NCBI GenBank assembly: GCA_028292625.1
Contig: JAQGLY010000034.1
Location: 1 to 40,676, forward strand
Reading direction: 5' to 3'
Length of the DNA: 40,676 bases
Source: Herbaspirillum sp.
Lineage (GTDB): Bacteria; Pseudomonadota; Gammaproteobacteria; Burkholderiales; Burkholderiaceae_D
In this document: positions 29,197 through 37,921 of the stretch, piece after piece
Layout of the letters: each line of letters starts with the position of its first letter
Position numbering within the stretch: the stretch's first letter is position 1
The notes under the pieces: model-generated
Seen by the model: the letters and a program-made list of their open reading frames with translations, nothing else
What the model was told of the DNA's origin: nothing
Database searches by the model: none
Position numbers and translations under genes: made by a program

Positions 29197-30597
29197 ATGA
29201 GCGATTACTTTGCCCCCTACGATGCGGATCGGCCGCTGATGATGCATTGCTCATGCGGGCGTCATGCGTCGGAGGATGCGCATCGCGCCGATAGTGCGGC
29301 GCAGGCGGTGGCGATACTGAAGCGGCGTAGCGAAAGCGCTGAATTCGAAGCGTATTCGAATGAGTTCATCGAAGCGACGCTGGTCAAGGCTTTATTCCCG
29401 CACGAGCCGACCCGCCGCCGGTTTATGCGGACCGTCGGCAAGGGGGCGGCCATGGCCGCGATTTCGAGCGTGTTGCCGGTGGCCAGCCTGCAAGCGATGG
29501 CGCAGGAAACCAAAACACCGGAAAAGAAAGACATCAAGATCGGCTTTATTCCGATTACCTGCGCGACGCCTTTGATCATGGCGCATCCGCTCGGCTTTTA
29601 CAGCAAACAGGGCCTGAACGTGCAGGTGCTGAAGACCGCCGGCTGGGCGTTGGTGCGGGACAAGATGATGAATCGCGAATTCGACGCGACGCATTTCCTG
29701 TCGCCGATGCCGCTGGCCATTTCGCTCGGACTGGGCTCGAATCCGCAGCCGATGAACGTGGCGACCATCCAGAATGTCAACGGCCAGGCCATCACGATGA
29801 GCCTGAAACACAAGAACAATCGCGATCCCAAAAACTGGAAAGGCTTCAAGTTTGCGATTCCGTTCGAATATTCGATGCATAACTTCCTGCTGCGCTATTA
29901 CCTGGCCGAAGCAGGCCTGGATCCGGACAAGGATGTGCAGTTGCGCGTGGTGCCGCCGGCTGAAATGGTGGCCAATTTGCGCGCCGGCAATATCGATGGC
30001 TTCCTTGGACCGGATCCTTTCAACCAGCGCGCGGTCTTCGAAGAAGTGGGTTTTATCCATCTGTTGACGAAAGACCTGTGGAACGGCCATCCGTGCTGCG
30101 CATTCGGCACGTCGAGCGAGTTCATTCAGCAAAACCCGAATACCTTCGCCGCGCTGTACCGCGCGGTGCTGACCTCGGCAGCCATGGCGCACGATCCGAA
30201 GAATCGCGAACTGATCGCCAAGGTGATCGCGCCGCAGGCCTATCTGAACCAGCCGGAGGCGGTGTTGACGCAGGTTCTGACCGGCCGTTATGCGGACGGC
30301 CTGGGCAATGTCGTGAATGTGCCGAACCGCATCGATTTCGACCCGATGCCATGGCAGAGCATGGCGGTCTGGATGCTGACGCAGATGAAGCGTTGGGGTT
30401 ACATTAAGGGCGATGTCAATTACAAGCAGATCGCGGAAAAGGTGTTCTTGCTGACGGACGCAAAAAAGACCATGAAGGGCCTGGACCAGAAAGTGCCGGA
30501 CGGCGGCGCCTATCCGAAATTCGAGATCATGGGCAAAGCGTTCGACGCTGACAAGGCGAAGGCGTACACAGACAGTTTCCCCATCAGGCGGGTGTGA
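29197..30597 (+). CDS. NrtA/CmpA-type ABC substrate-binding protein, Tat-exported with an N-terminal extension
   Basis: A 466-residue binding protein of the nitrate/bicarbonate/cyanate group; in cyn operons it is called CynA. The twin-arginine signal TRRRFMRTVG starts at about residue 72, so some 70 residues precede it. They include MHCSCGRH (Cys18, Cys20, His23), a possible metal site that would face the cytoplasm before export. The mature part starts near IKIGFIPITCATPLIMAHPLG, typical of CmpA/NrtA. The ATG follows AAGG and fits family members that carry the same extension. The ligand is unproven: cyanate, or a precursor such as thiocyanate. Confidence 0.87.
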   Translation: MSDYFAPYDADRPLMMHCSCGRHASEDAHRADSAAQAVAILKRRSESAEFEAYSNEFIEATLVKALFPHEPTRRRFMRTVGKGAAMAAISSVLPVASLQAMAQETKTPEKKDIKIGFIPITCATPLIMAHPLGFYSKQGLNVQVLKTAGWALVRDKMMNREFDATHFLSPMPLAISLGLGSNPQPMNVATIQNVNGQAITMSLKHKNNRDPKNWKGFKFAIPFEYSMHNFLLRYYLAEAGLDPDKDVQLRVVPPAEMVANLRAGNIDGFLGPDPFNQRAVFEEVGFIHLLTKDLWNGHPCCAFGTSSEFIQQNPNTFAALYRAVLTSAAMAHDPKNRELIAKVIAPQAYLNQPEAVLTQVLTGRYADGLGNVVNVPNRIDFDPMPWQSMAVWMLTQMKRWGYIKGDVNYKQIAEKVFLLTDAKKTMKGLDQKVPDGGAYPKFEIMGKAFDADKAKAYTDSFPIRRV

Positions 30598-30598
30598 T

Positions 30599-31468
30599 AT
30601 GAAGGCTTCTTATTTCAACAGGCTTAAGGCGCCGCTGCTGTCGGCGCTGCTGCTGGCGATCCTGATAGGCGCCTGGCATCTGGCGACGCTGCCGACGCGC
30701 AGCGCCGCTCCTCAGTTGACGGCGGCGCAGCTCGAATACGCCCGCCTGATGGGCAAAGACCCGGCGCAGGAAGCTCAGCCGAAAAAATCCGCGTTTCCGA
30801 CGCCGGCGGATATGGGACGGACCATCGTTTTGCAGCTGTCCCATCCGTTTTACGATAACGGCCCCAACGATAAGGGGATCGGCATCCAGCTCGCCTATTC
30901 GCTGCTGCGCGTCGGCCTCGGTTTCGGGCTGGCCGCGTTGATCGCGATTCCGCTCGGCTTCATCATCGGGATGAGTCCGCTGGTGTATCGCATGCTCGAT
31001 CCGTTCATTCAGCTGCTCAAGCCGATCTCGCCGCTGGCCTGGATGCCGATTGCGTTATACACGATCAAGGACGCTTCGATGTCCGGCATATTCGTGATCT
31101 TTATCTGCTCGATCTGGCCGATGCTGATCAATACCGCCTTCGGCGTGGCCGGCGTGCGCCGGGAGTGGATCAATGTCGCGCGCACGCTCGAAGTCAGGCC
31201 GCTGCGCAAAGCCTTCCAGGTCATTTTGCCCGCGGCGGCGCCAACCATCCTGACCGGCATGCGCATCAGCATGGGGATCGCATGGCTGGTGATCGTCGCG
31301 GCCGAGATGCTGGTCGGCGGCACCGGCATCGGCTATTTCGTCTGGAACGAATGGAACAATCTTTCGCTGACCAATGTCATCTTCGCCATTTTGATGATCG
31401 GCCTGATCGGCATGACGCTGGACATGGCATTCGCCAAAGCGCAGAAGGCGGTGACCTATGCCGACTGA
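30599..31468 (+). CDS. ABC transporter permease, NrtB/CynB type
   Basis: A 289-residue inner-membrane permease with a signal-anchor helix near the N-terminus, a periplasmic loop, and about five further hydrophobic segments. The coupling motif is seen in GVAGVRREWINVARTLEV followed by LPAAAPTILTGMRISMG, the EAA-type loop that contacts the ATPase. The start is one base after the stop of the binding-protein gene and its end overlaps the ATPase gene by 11 bp, so the importer is one translational unit. Confidence 0.93.
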   Translation: MKASYFNRLKAPLLSALLLAILIGAWHLATLPTRSAAPQLTAAQLEYARLMGKDPAQEAQPKKSAFPTPADMGRTIVLQLSHPFYDNGPNDKGIGIQLAYSLLRVGLGFGLAALIAIPLGFIIGMSPLVYRMLDPFIQLLKPISPLAWMPIALYTIKDASMSGIFVIFICSIWPMLINTAFGVAGVRREWINVARTLEVRPLRKAFQVILPAAAPTILTGMRISMGIAWLVIVAAEMLVGGTGIGYFVWNEWNNLSLTNVIFAILMIGLIGMTLDMAFAKAQKAVTYAD

Positions 31469-32384
31469 ACAGGATATTTTCGCCGCGGCGTCGAAGCCGT
31501 TTCTGCGGGTCGAAGGGCTTGGGAAAACCTATCCCGGCGCCGCCGAACCGGTATTCGACAAGGTCAATTTCGGCATCGGAAAAGGCGAGTTCGTCTGCAT
31601 CATCGGCCACTCCGGATGCGGCAAGACCACCATCCTGAACGTGCTGGCCGGACTGGAAAGCGCCAGCGAGGGCCTGGTTTTCATGGACGAGCGCGAGGTG
31701 GCGGGCCCCAGCCTCGAACGCGGCGTGGTCTTCCAGAGCCATGCACTGATGCCGTGGCTGTCGGTCAGGAAAAACATTGCGTTTGCCGTGCGCAGCAAAT
31801 GGCTGGACTGGTCGCCAGCGCAGGTCGATGCGCAGGTCGAAAAATACGTCGCGCTGGTCGGCCTGAGCGCATCGATCGATAAAAAACCGGCGGCGCTGTC
31901 GGGCGGCATGAAGCAACGCGTCGGCATCGCGCGGGCGTTTGCCATCGAACCGAAGATGCTGCTGCTGGACGAGCCGTTCGGCGCGCTCGATGCACTCACG
32001 CGCGGCACGATCCAGGATGAATTGCTGCGGATCTGCGCTACAACACGGCAGACCGTATTCATGATTACCCACGACGTCGACGAAGCCGTGCTGCTGGCCG
32101 ATAAGGTTCTGCTGATGAGCAACGGCCCGCGGGCGCGCGTGGCGGAGATTGTGCGCAATACCATGCCCCGCGACCGGCAGCGCGCCACGCTGCATCATGA
32201 TCCGCAGTACTACCGCATCCGCAATCACCTGGTCGATTTTCTGATGACGCGGTCCAGGGAACTGTCCGATGGCCGGGCTCCGATTTGGCCGGAGGTCACC
32301 GAACCGGGCATGGCCGGCGCCGATCCGCGACCCCTTTTCACAGAGCAAAACGGCGGTGCGCCGTCGTTGCAGCTTATCGCTTGA
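31458..32384 (+). CDS. ABC transporter ATPase, NrtD/CynD type
   Basis: A 308-residue ATPase that powers the importer. It has Walker A GHSGCGKTT at 50-58, Q-loop FQSHALMPW, the signature LSGGMKQRV from 147, Walker B LLLDEPFGALD to 178 and the H-loop ITHDVDE with His205. The tail beyond residue 250 matches the extended end of nitrate- and cyanate-type ATPases and has no regulatory domain of known type. It lies 23 bp before cynS. Confidence 0.93.
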   Translation: MPTEQDIFAAASKPFLRVEGLGKTYPGAAEPVFDKVNFGIGKGEFVCIIGHSGCGKTTILNVLAGLESASEGLVFMDEREVAGPSLERGVVFQSHALMPWLSVRKNIAFAVRSKWLDWSPAQVDAQVEKYVALVGLSASIDKKPAALSGGMKQRVGIARAFAIEPKMLLLDEPFGALDALTRGTIQDELLRICATTRQTVFMITHDVDEAVLLADKVLLMSNGPRARVAEIVRNTMPRDRQRATLHHDPQYYRIRNHLVDFLMTRSRELSDGRAPIWPEVTEPGMAGADPRPLFTEQNGGAPSLQLIA

Positions 32385-32407
32385 TTTCCACCCCTCAGGA
32401 GTAAAAA

Positions 32408-32851
32408 ATGAATCGTCTCGATGTGACTGAAAAAATTATTTCCACTAAAGTATCCAAAGGCCTCAAATGGTCGGAAGTTGCCCAAAAAGTCGGGCTCAGC
32501 AAGGAATGGGTGACTGCCGCCTGCCTGGGACAGATGACGCTCGACGCGCCGCAGGCCGATATCGTGGCCGATATTTTCGGGCTGAGCAACGAGGAAAAGA
32601 AATGGCTGATGGTCGTCCCTTACAAAGGTTCGCTGCCGACCGCCGTACCGACGGATCCGCTGATCTATCGTTTCTACGAACTGGTCAGCGTGTACGGCAC
32701 CACCTTCAAGGAACTGATCCATGAAGAATTCGGCGACGGCATCATGAGCGCCATCGATTTCAAGATGGATATGGCGCGCCAGTCCGATCCGAACGGCGAC
32801 CGGGTGCAGATTGTGATGAGCGGCAAGTACCTCAGCTATAAAACCTATTGA
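32408..32851 (+). CDS. cynS: Cyanate hydratase (cyanase)
   Basis: Cyanase turns cyanate and bicarbonate into ammonia and two CO2 (by way of carbamate), releasing usable nitrogen. The 147-residue protein has the helical N-terminal domain and the family motif IYRFYELVSVYGTTFKELIH. The three catalytic residues Arg88, Glu91 and Ser114 (in GIMSAIDFKMD) have exactly the spacing of E. coli Arg96, Glu99 and Ser122. An AGGAG site seven bases upstream supports the start. No carbonic anhydrase gene (cynT) lies nearby, unlike in E. coli. Confidence 0.98.
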   Translation: MNRLDVTEKIISTKVSKGLKWSEVAQKVGLSKEWVTAACLGQMTLDAPQADIVADIFGLSNEEKKWLMVVPYKGSLPTAVPTDPLIYRFYELVSVYGTTFKELIHEEFGDGIMSAIDFKMDMARQSDPNGDRVQIVMSGKYLSYKTY

Positions 32852-32880
32852 TCGCATCAACGGTGGAACAGGGATATGCG

Positions 32881-33753
32881 ATGACGCACCGGACCGAAGC
32901 CTTTTTCGACCCGGCCACCTCGACGGTCAGTTATGTGGTCTATGAGGCGGCCGGCAGCGCCTGTGCCGTCATCGATCCGGTGCTCGATTACGACCTGCAT
33001 TCCGGACGCACGGCCACGCATTCGGCGGACCGAATTGCCGCATTCGTGGGTCAGCATCGCCTGCAGGTGCAGTGGCTGCTTGAAACGCACGCTCATGCGG
33101 ACCATATCTCGGCGGCGCAGTATTTGCGCGCAAAGCTGGGCGGAAAAATCGCCGTCGGCGAACGCATCCGCGACGTGCAAAGCAAGTTCAGCGAGATTTA
33201 CAATCTCGATCCGGCGCCGGACTGGCATGCCGGCGGTTTCAATGGCTTCGATCATCTGTTCGCGCCGGACGAAAGGTTTGCGATCGGCAATCTGCAGGCT
33301 TGCGCATGGCATGTGCCGGGCCATACCCCGGCCGACATGGCGTACCTGATCGACGGCGGCGGTGTATTTGTCGGGGATACCTTGTTCATGCCGGACGTCG
33401 GCACCGCGCGCTGCGATTTTCCGGGCGGCGACGCCGGCGTTCTATACGGATCGATACGGCGGCTGCTGGCTTTGCCGCCGGCGACGCAACTGTTTATGTG
33501 TCACGACTATCCGCCGCCGGGCCGTGCGCCGGCGTGGAGTTGCAGCGTGGCCGAACAGCGCGCCGCGAATGTGCACATGCGCGGCGATGTCGAGCGGGAG
33601 GGTTTCATAGAGATGCGCACTGCGCGCGATACGGGGCTGGCTTTGCCGGCGCTGATGCTGGCCGCGATGCAGATCAATATACGCGCCGGCGAGTTGCCGG
33701 CGCCCGAGAGCAACGGTGTGCGTTACCTGAAAATTCCGCTGGATCTTTTATGA
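32881..33753 (+). CDS. MBL-fold hydrolase of the ETHE1/Blh persulfide dioxygenase type
   Basis: A 290-residue metallo-beta-lactamase-fold protein. Metal ligands are His70-x-His72-x-Asp74-His75 (ETHAHADH), His148 in HVPGHTPADM, Asp166 in FVGDTLF and His208 in FMCHDY. The motifs ARCDFPGGDA and CHDYPPPGR are those of persulfide dioxygenases of the Blh/ETHE1 group, which oxidise glutathione persulfide to sulfite. Glyoxalase II would differ in these loops. The ATG follows AGGGA; a TTG at 32848 overlaps cynS and is less likely. With the following TauE-type gene it forms the sulfur-disposal pair also seen in bigR-blh operons. Confidence 0.85.
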   Translation: MTHRTEAFFDPATSTVSYVVYEAAGSACAVIDPVLDYDLHSGRTATHSADRIAAFVGQHRLQVQWLLETHAHADHISAAQYLRAKLGGKIAVGERIRDVQSKFSEIYNLDPAPDWHAGGFNGFDHLFAPDERFAIGNLQACAWHVPGHTPADMAYLIDGGGVFVGDTLFMPDVGTARCDFPGGDAGVLYGSIRRLLALPPATQLFMCHDYPPPGRAPAWSCSVAEQRAANVHMRGDVEREGFIEMRTARDTGLALPALMLAAMQINIRAGELPAPESNGVRYLKIPLDLL

Positions 33754-33784
33754 ACGTCTTTTATTCCCGTTTCGCCGGCGTGAG

Positions 33785-34612
33785 ATGCCAAGCATGCTGC
33801 TGACCGGCATCACCTTGGGCGCGGCGGTCGGGGCCATACTTGGCCTGACCGGTGCGGGCGGCGGTATTCTGGCCGTCCCGGCGCTAATGATCGGCATGGG
33901 TTATTCGCTGGCCGACGCTCGCCCCATTTCGCTTATTGCCGTCGGTGTGGCGGCATTGCTGGGTTGCGCCGACGGCTGGCGTCGCGGCCTGGTGCGCTAT
34001 CGCGCAGCTTTGTGGATCGCGCTGGCCGGCGCTCTGTGCGCGCCGCTTGGAATATGGTTTGCTCAACGGCTGCCGCAGCGGCTGAGCGGGGCGCTGTTCG
34101 GCCTGCTGATGGTATATATGGCCTTGCGCATGGCTTCGCAGGGCCTGGGCAAAACCGCGGTATCCAGCCCGGATGCGGACGACCGGGATTGCCATTGCCG
34201 AATGAATACGGGAACCGGCAGATTGCGCTGGACGCGGCGCTGCGCCCGCTGGCTGTTTGCGGTGGGGGCCGCAGCCGGTCTGTTGACCGGCATGTTCGGC
34301 GTCGGCGGCGGTTTTGTGATCGTTCCAAGCCTGCGCCGTGTCAGCAATGTAGGCATGCACAGCGGCGTAGCGACTTCCCTGATGGTCATCGCCACGGTAT
34401 CGGCGGTTTCATCTGCGGAAATGTTTGCGGGCGGGACCGGCATGGCAGCTCAGGGCTGGTGGTTCGTCGGCGCCGCGGCGGCCGGTACGCTTGCAGGGCG
34501 CAGACTGTCGACCCGCATTGCTCCCCGGCCGTTGCAATGTGTATTCGCGGGCGTGATGCTGCTGGCGGCGGGGATGTTGATGTTTAAATTGTTTCCCGAG
34601 TATTTGCGCTGA
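33785..34612 (+). CDS. TauE/SafE-family exporter
   Basis: A 275-residue membrane protein with two halves of about four hydrophobic helices. The repeat signatures are ILGLTGAGGGILAVPAL near 18-34 and LLTGMFGVGGGFVIVPSL in the second half. Members export sulfite, sulfoacetate or other organosulfonates. The middle cytoplasmic loop contains a Cys136-x-Cys138 pair. It lies 31 bp after the persulfide dioxygenase gene, so sulfite export is the natural reading. It is the last gene of the block, ending 60 bp from the convergent trpE stop with no clear terminator. Confidence 0.85.
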   Translation: MPSMLLTGITLGAAVGAILGLTGAGGGILAVPALMIGMGYSLADARPISLIAVGVAALLGCADGWRRGLVRYRAALWIALAGALCAPLGIWFAQRLPQRLSGALFGLLMVYMALRMASQGLGKTAVSSPDADDRDCHCRMNTGTGRLRWTRRCARWLFAVGAAAGLLTGMFGVGGGFVIVPSLRRVSNVGMHSGVATSLMVIATVSAVSSAEMFAGGTGMAAQGWWFVGAAAAGTLAGRRLSTRIAPRPLQCVFAGVMLLAAGMLMFKLFPEYLR

Positions 34613-34672
34613 GTCTCCCGCGTGTGGTGGATTCCGCCGGCTTTCAGTGGGCCTTATCGATTATCCGCCGGA

Positions 34673-36169
34673 TCAGATTTCCCCATCCAGGCCATCCTGC
34701 ACTTGCTCGGCTGCGCGCAACACGGCGCGCGCCTTGTTTTCGGTTTCTTCCCATTCCAGTTCGGGAACGGAGTCGGCGACGATGCCGGCGGCCGCCTGTA
34801 CGTACAGCATACCGTCCTTGATGACCCCGGTGCGGATCGCGATCGCGACGTCCATTTCGCCGCCGAACGACAGATAGCCGCAGGCGCCCCCGTAAATGCC
34901 GCGTTTGGTCGGTTCGAGTTCGTCGATGATTTCCATCGCCCGTACTTTCGGCGCGCCGGACAGCGTGCCGGCGGGGAAGGTCGCCCTGAGGACGTCCAGA
35001 TTCGACAGCCCCGGCTGCAACTCGCCTTCCACGTTCGAAACGATGTGCTGAACGTGCGAATATTTTTCGATCATCATCTGATCGGTGACCTTGACGCTGC
35101 CGGTGGTGGCGATGCGCCCGATGTCGTTGCGCGCCAGATCGATCAGCATCACGTGTTCCGCGATTTCCTTCGGATCGGCCAGCAATTCGGTGGCCAGTTG
35201 CGCATCGCGTTCCGGCGTCGAGCCGCGCGGACGGGTGCCGGCCAGCGGACGGATGGTGACTTTTTTGCGATCGCCGTCGATGGCTTCGTTGCGCACCAGG
35301 ATTTCGGGCGACGAGCCGACGATCTGCATGTCGCCGAAATTATAGAAATACATGTACGGAGAGGGGTTCAGCGAGCGCAGTGCGCGATACAGCATCAGCG
35401 GCGAATCGACGTACGGCTTTTTCAGGCGCTGGCCGATCTGAACCTGCATCAGATCGCCTGCCATCACATATTCTTTCGCCTTGGCGACCGCTTGCAGATA
35501 GTCGGCTTTGGCGAATTCGCGGGTGACGTCGGTGCGCACCGATGCGGTGGTGACCGGCGCATCGACGGTCCGGCGCAGCATGGCGCGCAAATCCTTCAGG
35601 CGCTGGCGGGTCCGGGAATAGGCTTCCGGCTTGGTCGGATCGGCGTAGACGATCAGATACAGCTTGCCGGAGACATTGTCGATGACGGCCAGTTCTTCGG
35701 TCAGCAGCAACTGGATGTCCGGCAGGCCCAGCGTGTCTTTGGGGGTGCTGTCGGCCAGGCGTTTTTCGATGTGACGCACGGTGTCGTAACCGAAATAGCC
35801 GGCCAGGCCGCCGCAGAAACGCGGCATGCCGGGGCTGATTGCGACTTGGTAGCGCGACTGGAATTGCGCGATGAATTCCAGCGGATTGCCTTGCATCTGT
35901 TCGACGATCTCGTCGTTTTTGACGACTTCGATCCGCTCGCCGTAGCTGCGCAGCAGCGTGGACGCGGGCAGACCGATGAAGGAATAGCGGCCGAAGCGTT
36001 CGCCGCCCACGACCGATTCCAGCAAAAAGGTATTTTTGCCGCCGTTCTGGTTTTGAGCGAGTTTCAGGTAAAGCGACAACGGCGTTTCCAGATCGGCAAA
36101 GGCTTCCGCGATCAATGGAATACGGTTGTAGCCTTGTGCGGCCAGGGATTTGAATTCGAGTTCGGTCAT
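34673..36169 (-). CDS. trpE: Anthranilate synthase component I
   Basis: A 498-residue chorismate-binding enzyme that makes anthranilate from chorismate with ammonia from TrpG. It has the tryptophan feedback site [50 protein letters not shown] and the magnesium-site region [15 protein letters not shown]. The ATG follows AGGAG seven bases upstream. It is separated from trpGDC by ten plus-strand genes, although the two subunits must assemble in one complex. Confidence 0.97.
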   Translation of the reverse strand: MTELEFKSLAAQGYNRIPLIAEAFADLETPLSLYLKLAQNQNGGKNTFLLESVVGGERFGRYSFIGLPASTLLRSYGERIEVVKNDEIVEQMQGNPLEFIAQFQSRYQVAISPGMPRFCGGLAGYFGYDTVRHIEKRLADSTPKDTLGLPDIQLLLTEELAVIDNVSGKLYLIVYADPTKPEAYSRTRQRLKDLRAMLRRTVDAPVTTASVRTDVTREFAKADYLQAVAKAKEYVMAGDLMQVQIGQRLKKPYVDSPLMLYRALRSLNPSPYMYFYNFGDMQIVGSSPEILVRNEAIDGDRKKVTIRPLAGTRPRGSTPERDAQLATELLADPKEIAEHVMLIDLARNDIGRIATTGSVKVTDQMMIEKYSHVQHIVSNVEGELQPGLSNLDVLRATFPAGTLSGAPKVRAMEIIDELEPTKRGIYGGACGYLSFGGEMDVAIAIRTGVIKDGMLYVQAAAGIVADSVPELEWEETENKARAVLRAAEQVQDGLDGEI

Positions 36170-36519
36170 GCGTTTCTCCTGAGCGCTATCCGGGATCGGG
36201 CCGGTTATAGCGGGGATGGCACTGCAAAAAACGTCGGGCGAATCGGATGGGAGTGCGCCCGCGGCGAAATGAGGCTTAAACTACAGATGGGTTAAGCCAG
36301 GATTTGCCGGCGTCGCCACAGCCAGGCTCCAGCAGCGGCTGATGAATGGACGGCGTGTTTTTTGTCGAGAAACATTGCGTAGGATGGGTTGAATTTAGCC
36401 AATGAGATGGGCCGCTACGAGCAGCGTCTGCACTATACCATCGGAATCTACGTCCTGTATAGATTGGCCGTGGTTGCCCGACGATGGCGGCTTTGATCTC
36501 GGCAAACATCATTCAGCGC
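36170..36519. other. 350-bp spacer between rpe and trpE
   Basis: No convincing gene lies here. In many betaproteobacteria gph (phosphoglycolate phosphatase) sits between rpe and trpE; no trace of its motifs is visible. The text GCGTAGGATGGGTTGAATTT at about 36378 resembles a phrase scattered in many proteobacterial intergenic regions, and it is flanked by the inverted pair CATTG/CAATG. A second inverted pair CTATAC/GTATAG is at about 36435-36464. A trpE promoter is presumably here but is not clear. Confidence 0.4.
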
Positions 36520-37182
36520 TTATTTCGCCAGTTCCACGCGCATCGCATCGATGACGGCCTTGTAGTCCGGTTTGCCGAAAATGGCGGAGCCGGCGACGAA
36601 GGTATCGGCGCCGGCTTTGGCGGCCTGCGCGATATTGTCGATCTTGATGCCGCCGTCCACTTGCAGCAGGATGTCGCGGCCCGATGCGTCGATGCGCTGA
36701 CGTACGGCGGCGATTTTCTTGAGCGCCTCCGGAATGAACGATTGGCCGCCGAAGCCCGGATTGACCGACATGATCAGGATCAGGTCGAGTTTATCCATGA
36801 CGTGATCGAGATAATGCAGCGGCGTGCCGGGATTGAATACCAGCCCGGCCTTGCAGCCCTGATCGCGGATCAATTGCAGCGAACGGTCGATATGGTCGGA
36901 TGCCTCGGGGTGGAAGCTGATCAGATTCGCCCCCGCCTTGGCGAAGTCGGGGATGATGCGGTCGACCGGCCTGACCATCAGGTGCACGTCGATCGGTATT
37001 TGCACATGCGGACGGATCGCCTCGCAGATCATCGGCCCTATCGTCAGATTCGGCACGTAATGGTTGTCCATTACGTCGAAATGGATGAAATCGGCGCCGG
37101 CGGCCGTGACATTGCGGACTTCTTCGCCCAGACGGGCGAAATCGGCGGATAAAATACTGGGGGCTATACGATATGTTGGCAT
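36520..37182 (-). CDS. rpe: Ribulose-phosphate 3-epimerase
   Basis: A 220-residue TIM-barrel enzyme that interconverts ribulose- and xylulose-5-phosphate in the pentose-phosphate pathway and Calvin cycle. It shows [16 protein letters not shown], the metal-binding [36 protein letters not shown] and VDGGI with the catalytic Asp. The phosphate loop is AGSAIFG. It is the gene upstream of trpE on the same strand, but 350 bp away. Confidence 0.97.
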   Translation of the reverse strand: MPTYRIAPSILSADFARLGEEVRNVTAAGADFIHFDVMDNHYVPNLTIGPMICEAIRPHVQIPIDVHLMVRPVDRIIPDFAKAGANLISFHPEASDHIDRSLQLIRDQGCKAGLVFNPGTPLHYLDHVMDKLDLILIMSVNPGFGGQSFIPEALKKIAAVRQRIDASGRDILLQVDGGIKIDNIAQAAKAGADTFVAGSAIFGKPDYKAVIDAMRVELAK

Positions 37183-37338
37183 GGCTGGATAGGGGCATCG
37201 GGTGGCTGGGTGCGCTATTTTAACCGCAGTGCGGCGATTGGTCGTGAATGAGACCGGCGCTTGCCCCGCGGCATGTGCAGCGTGTTTACCGAAGAACGAG
37301 CTTCAAATGTAGACTGTGCCAATTATCGAGGAGTTTGC

Positions 37339-37713
37339 ATGGCATCGTACGAATTCACTGTGACAGTCAAGACACAGTATCTGGAAGAGCAGTCCGATCC
37401 GTCGCGGTCGCATTTTGTGTTCGCGTATGCGATTACGATCAGAAATACCGGGCAGGTGCCGGCGCAGTTGATTTCCCGGCACTGGGTGATCACCGACGCC
37501 AATAATCATATCGAAGAGGTGCGCGGTCTGGGAGTGGTCGGCCATCAGCCGCTATTGCGGCCCGGCGAGCAATTTGAATACACTAGCGGGTCTGTGCTGC
37601 AAACGCCGCAGGGCTCGATGACCGGAGAGTATTTTTGCGTCGCTGAGGACGGGAAACAGTTCGACGTCAGTATTCCCGAATTCGTGTTGTCGCTGCCGAG
37701 AACGTTGCACTGA
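37339..37713 (+). CDS. apaG: Co2+/Mg2+ efflux-associated protein ApaG
   Basis: A 124-residue single-domain protein of the ApaG family, with the fibronectin-like fold signatures FAYAITIRNTGQVPAQLISR, HWVITDANNHIEEVRG and GSMTGEYFCV. Its biochemical role is not settled; it was linked to cobalt/magnesium resistance and Ap4A levels. The ATG at 37339 follows AGGAG six bases upstream; a longer frame from 37261 lacks such a site. Confidence 0.95.
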   Translation: MASYEFTVTVKTQYLEEQSDPSRSHFVFAYAITIRNTGQVPAQLISRHWVITDANNHIEEVRGLGVVGHQPLLRPGEQFEYTSGSVLQTPQGSMTGEYFCVAEDGKQFDVSIPEFVLSLPRTLH

Positions 37714-37732
37714 GTTATCGGCATCGGGTCCT

Positions 37733-37906
37733 TTACAGGGATGTCGGTTTGCCGCTATCGTCGTTGCGCGTGTTTGCCTGCGGATTTTCCGGCTGGTTTT
37801 GCAGAATCTCGTCTGGATCGGGTTTTCTGCCGGAAAACATGGTCCACCAAACGATGAACGCGAATATGAAGAACGCTCCCGCGGCTTCGAGTATCAACCA
37901 CCACAT
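37733..37906 (-). CDS. 57-residue single-pass membrane protein
   Basis: A short ORF on the minus strand encodes MWWLILEAAGAFFIF..., a Trp-rich hydrophobic segment (about 2-24, ending VWWTMFSG), then a basic patch GRK and a hydrophilic tail rich in Asp, Gln and Asn. An AGGA site lies about ten bases upstream. The layout (N-terminal helix, charged tail) matches the small inner-membrane proteins found near apaG and mltA in related genomes, as far as I recall. Function unknown. It starts only 15 bp from the divergent mltA start and converges on apaG. Confidence 0.65.
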   Translation of the reverse strand: MWWLILEAAGAFFIFAFIVWWTMFSGRKPDPDEILQNQPENPQANTRNDDSGKPTSL

Positions 37907-37921
37907 TTAAAATAGTCCTCA

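Noticed and set aside
24240..34620. The cyanate block as a mobile element with its own recombinase
   Set aside because: No transposase, integrase, tRNA-end target or flanking direct repeat was seen; only the gene order suggests insertion.
34622..36295. A 557-codon plus-strand frame opposite trpE
   Set aside because: Antisense shadow; TrpE motifs are complete on the other strand.
36276..36512. A 78-codon minus-strand frame between rpe and trpE
   Set aside because: No motif, and part of it translates a phrase common in intergenic repeats.
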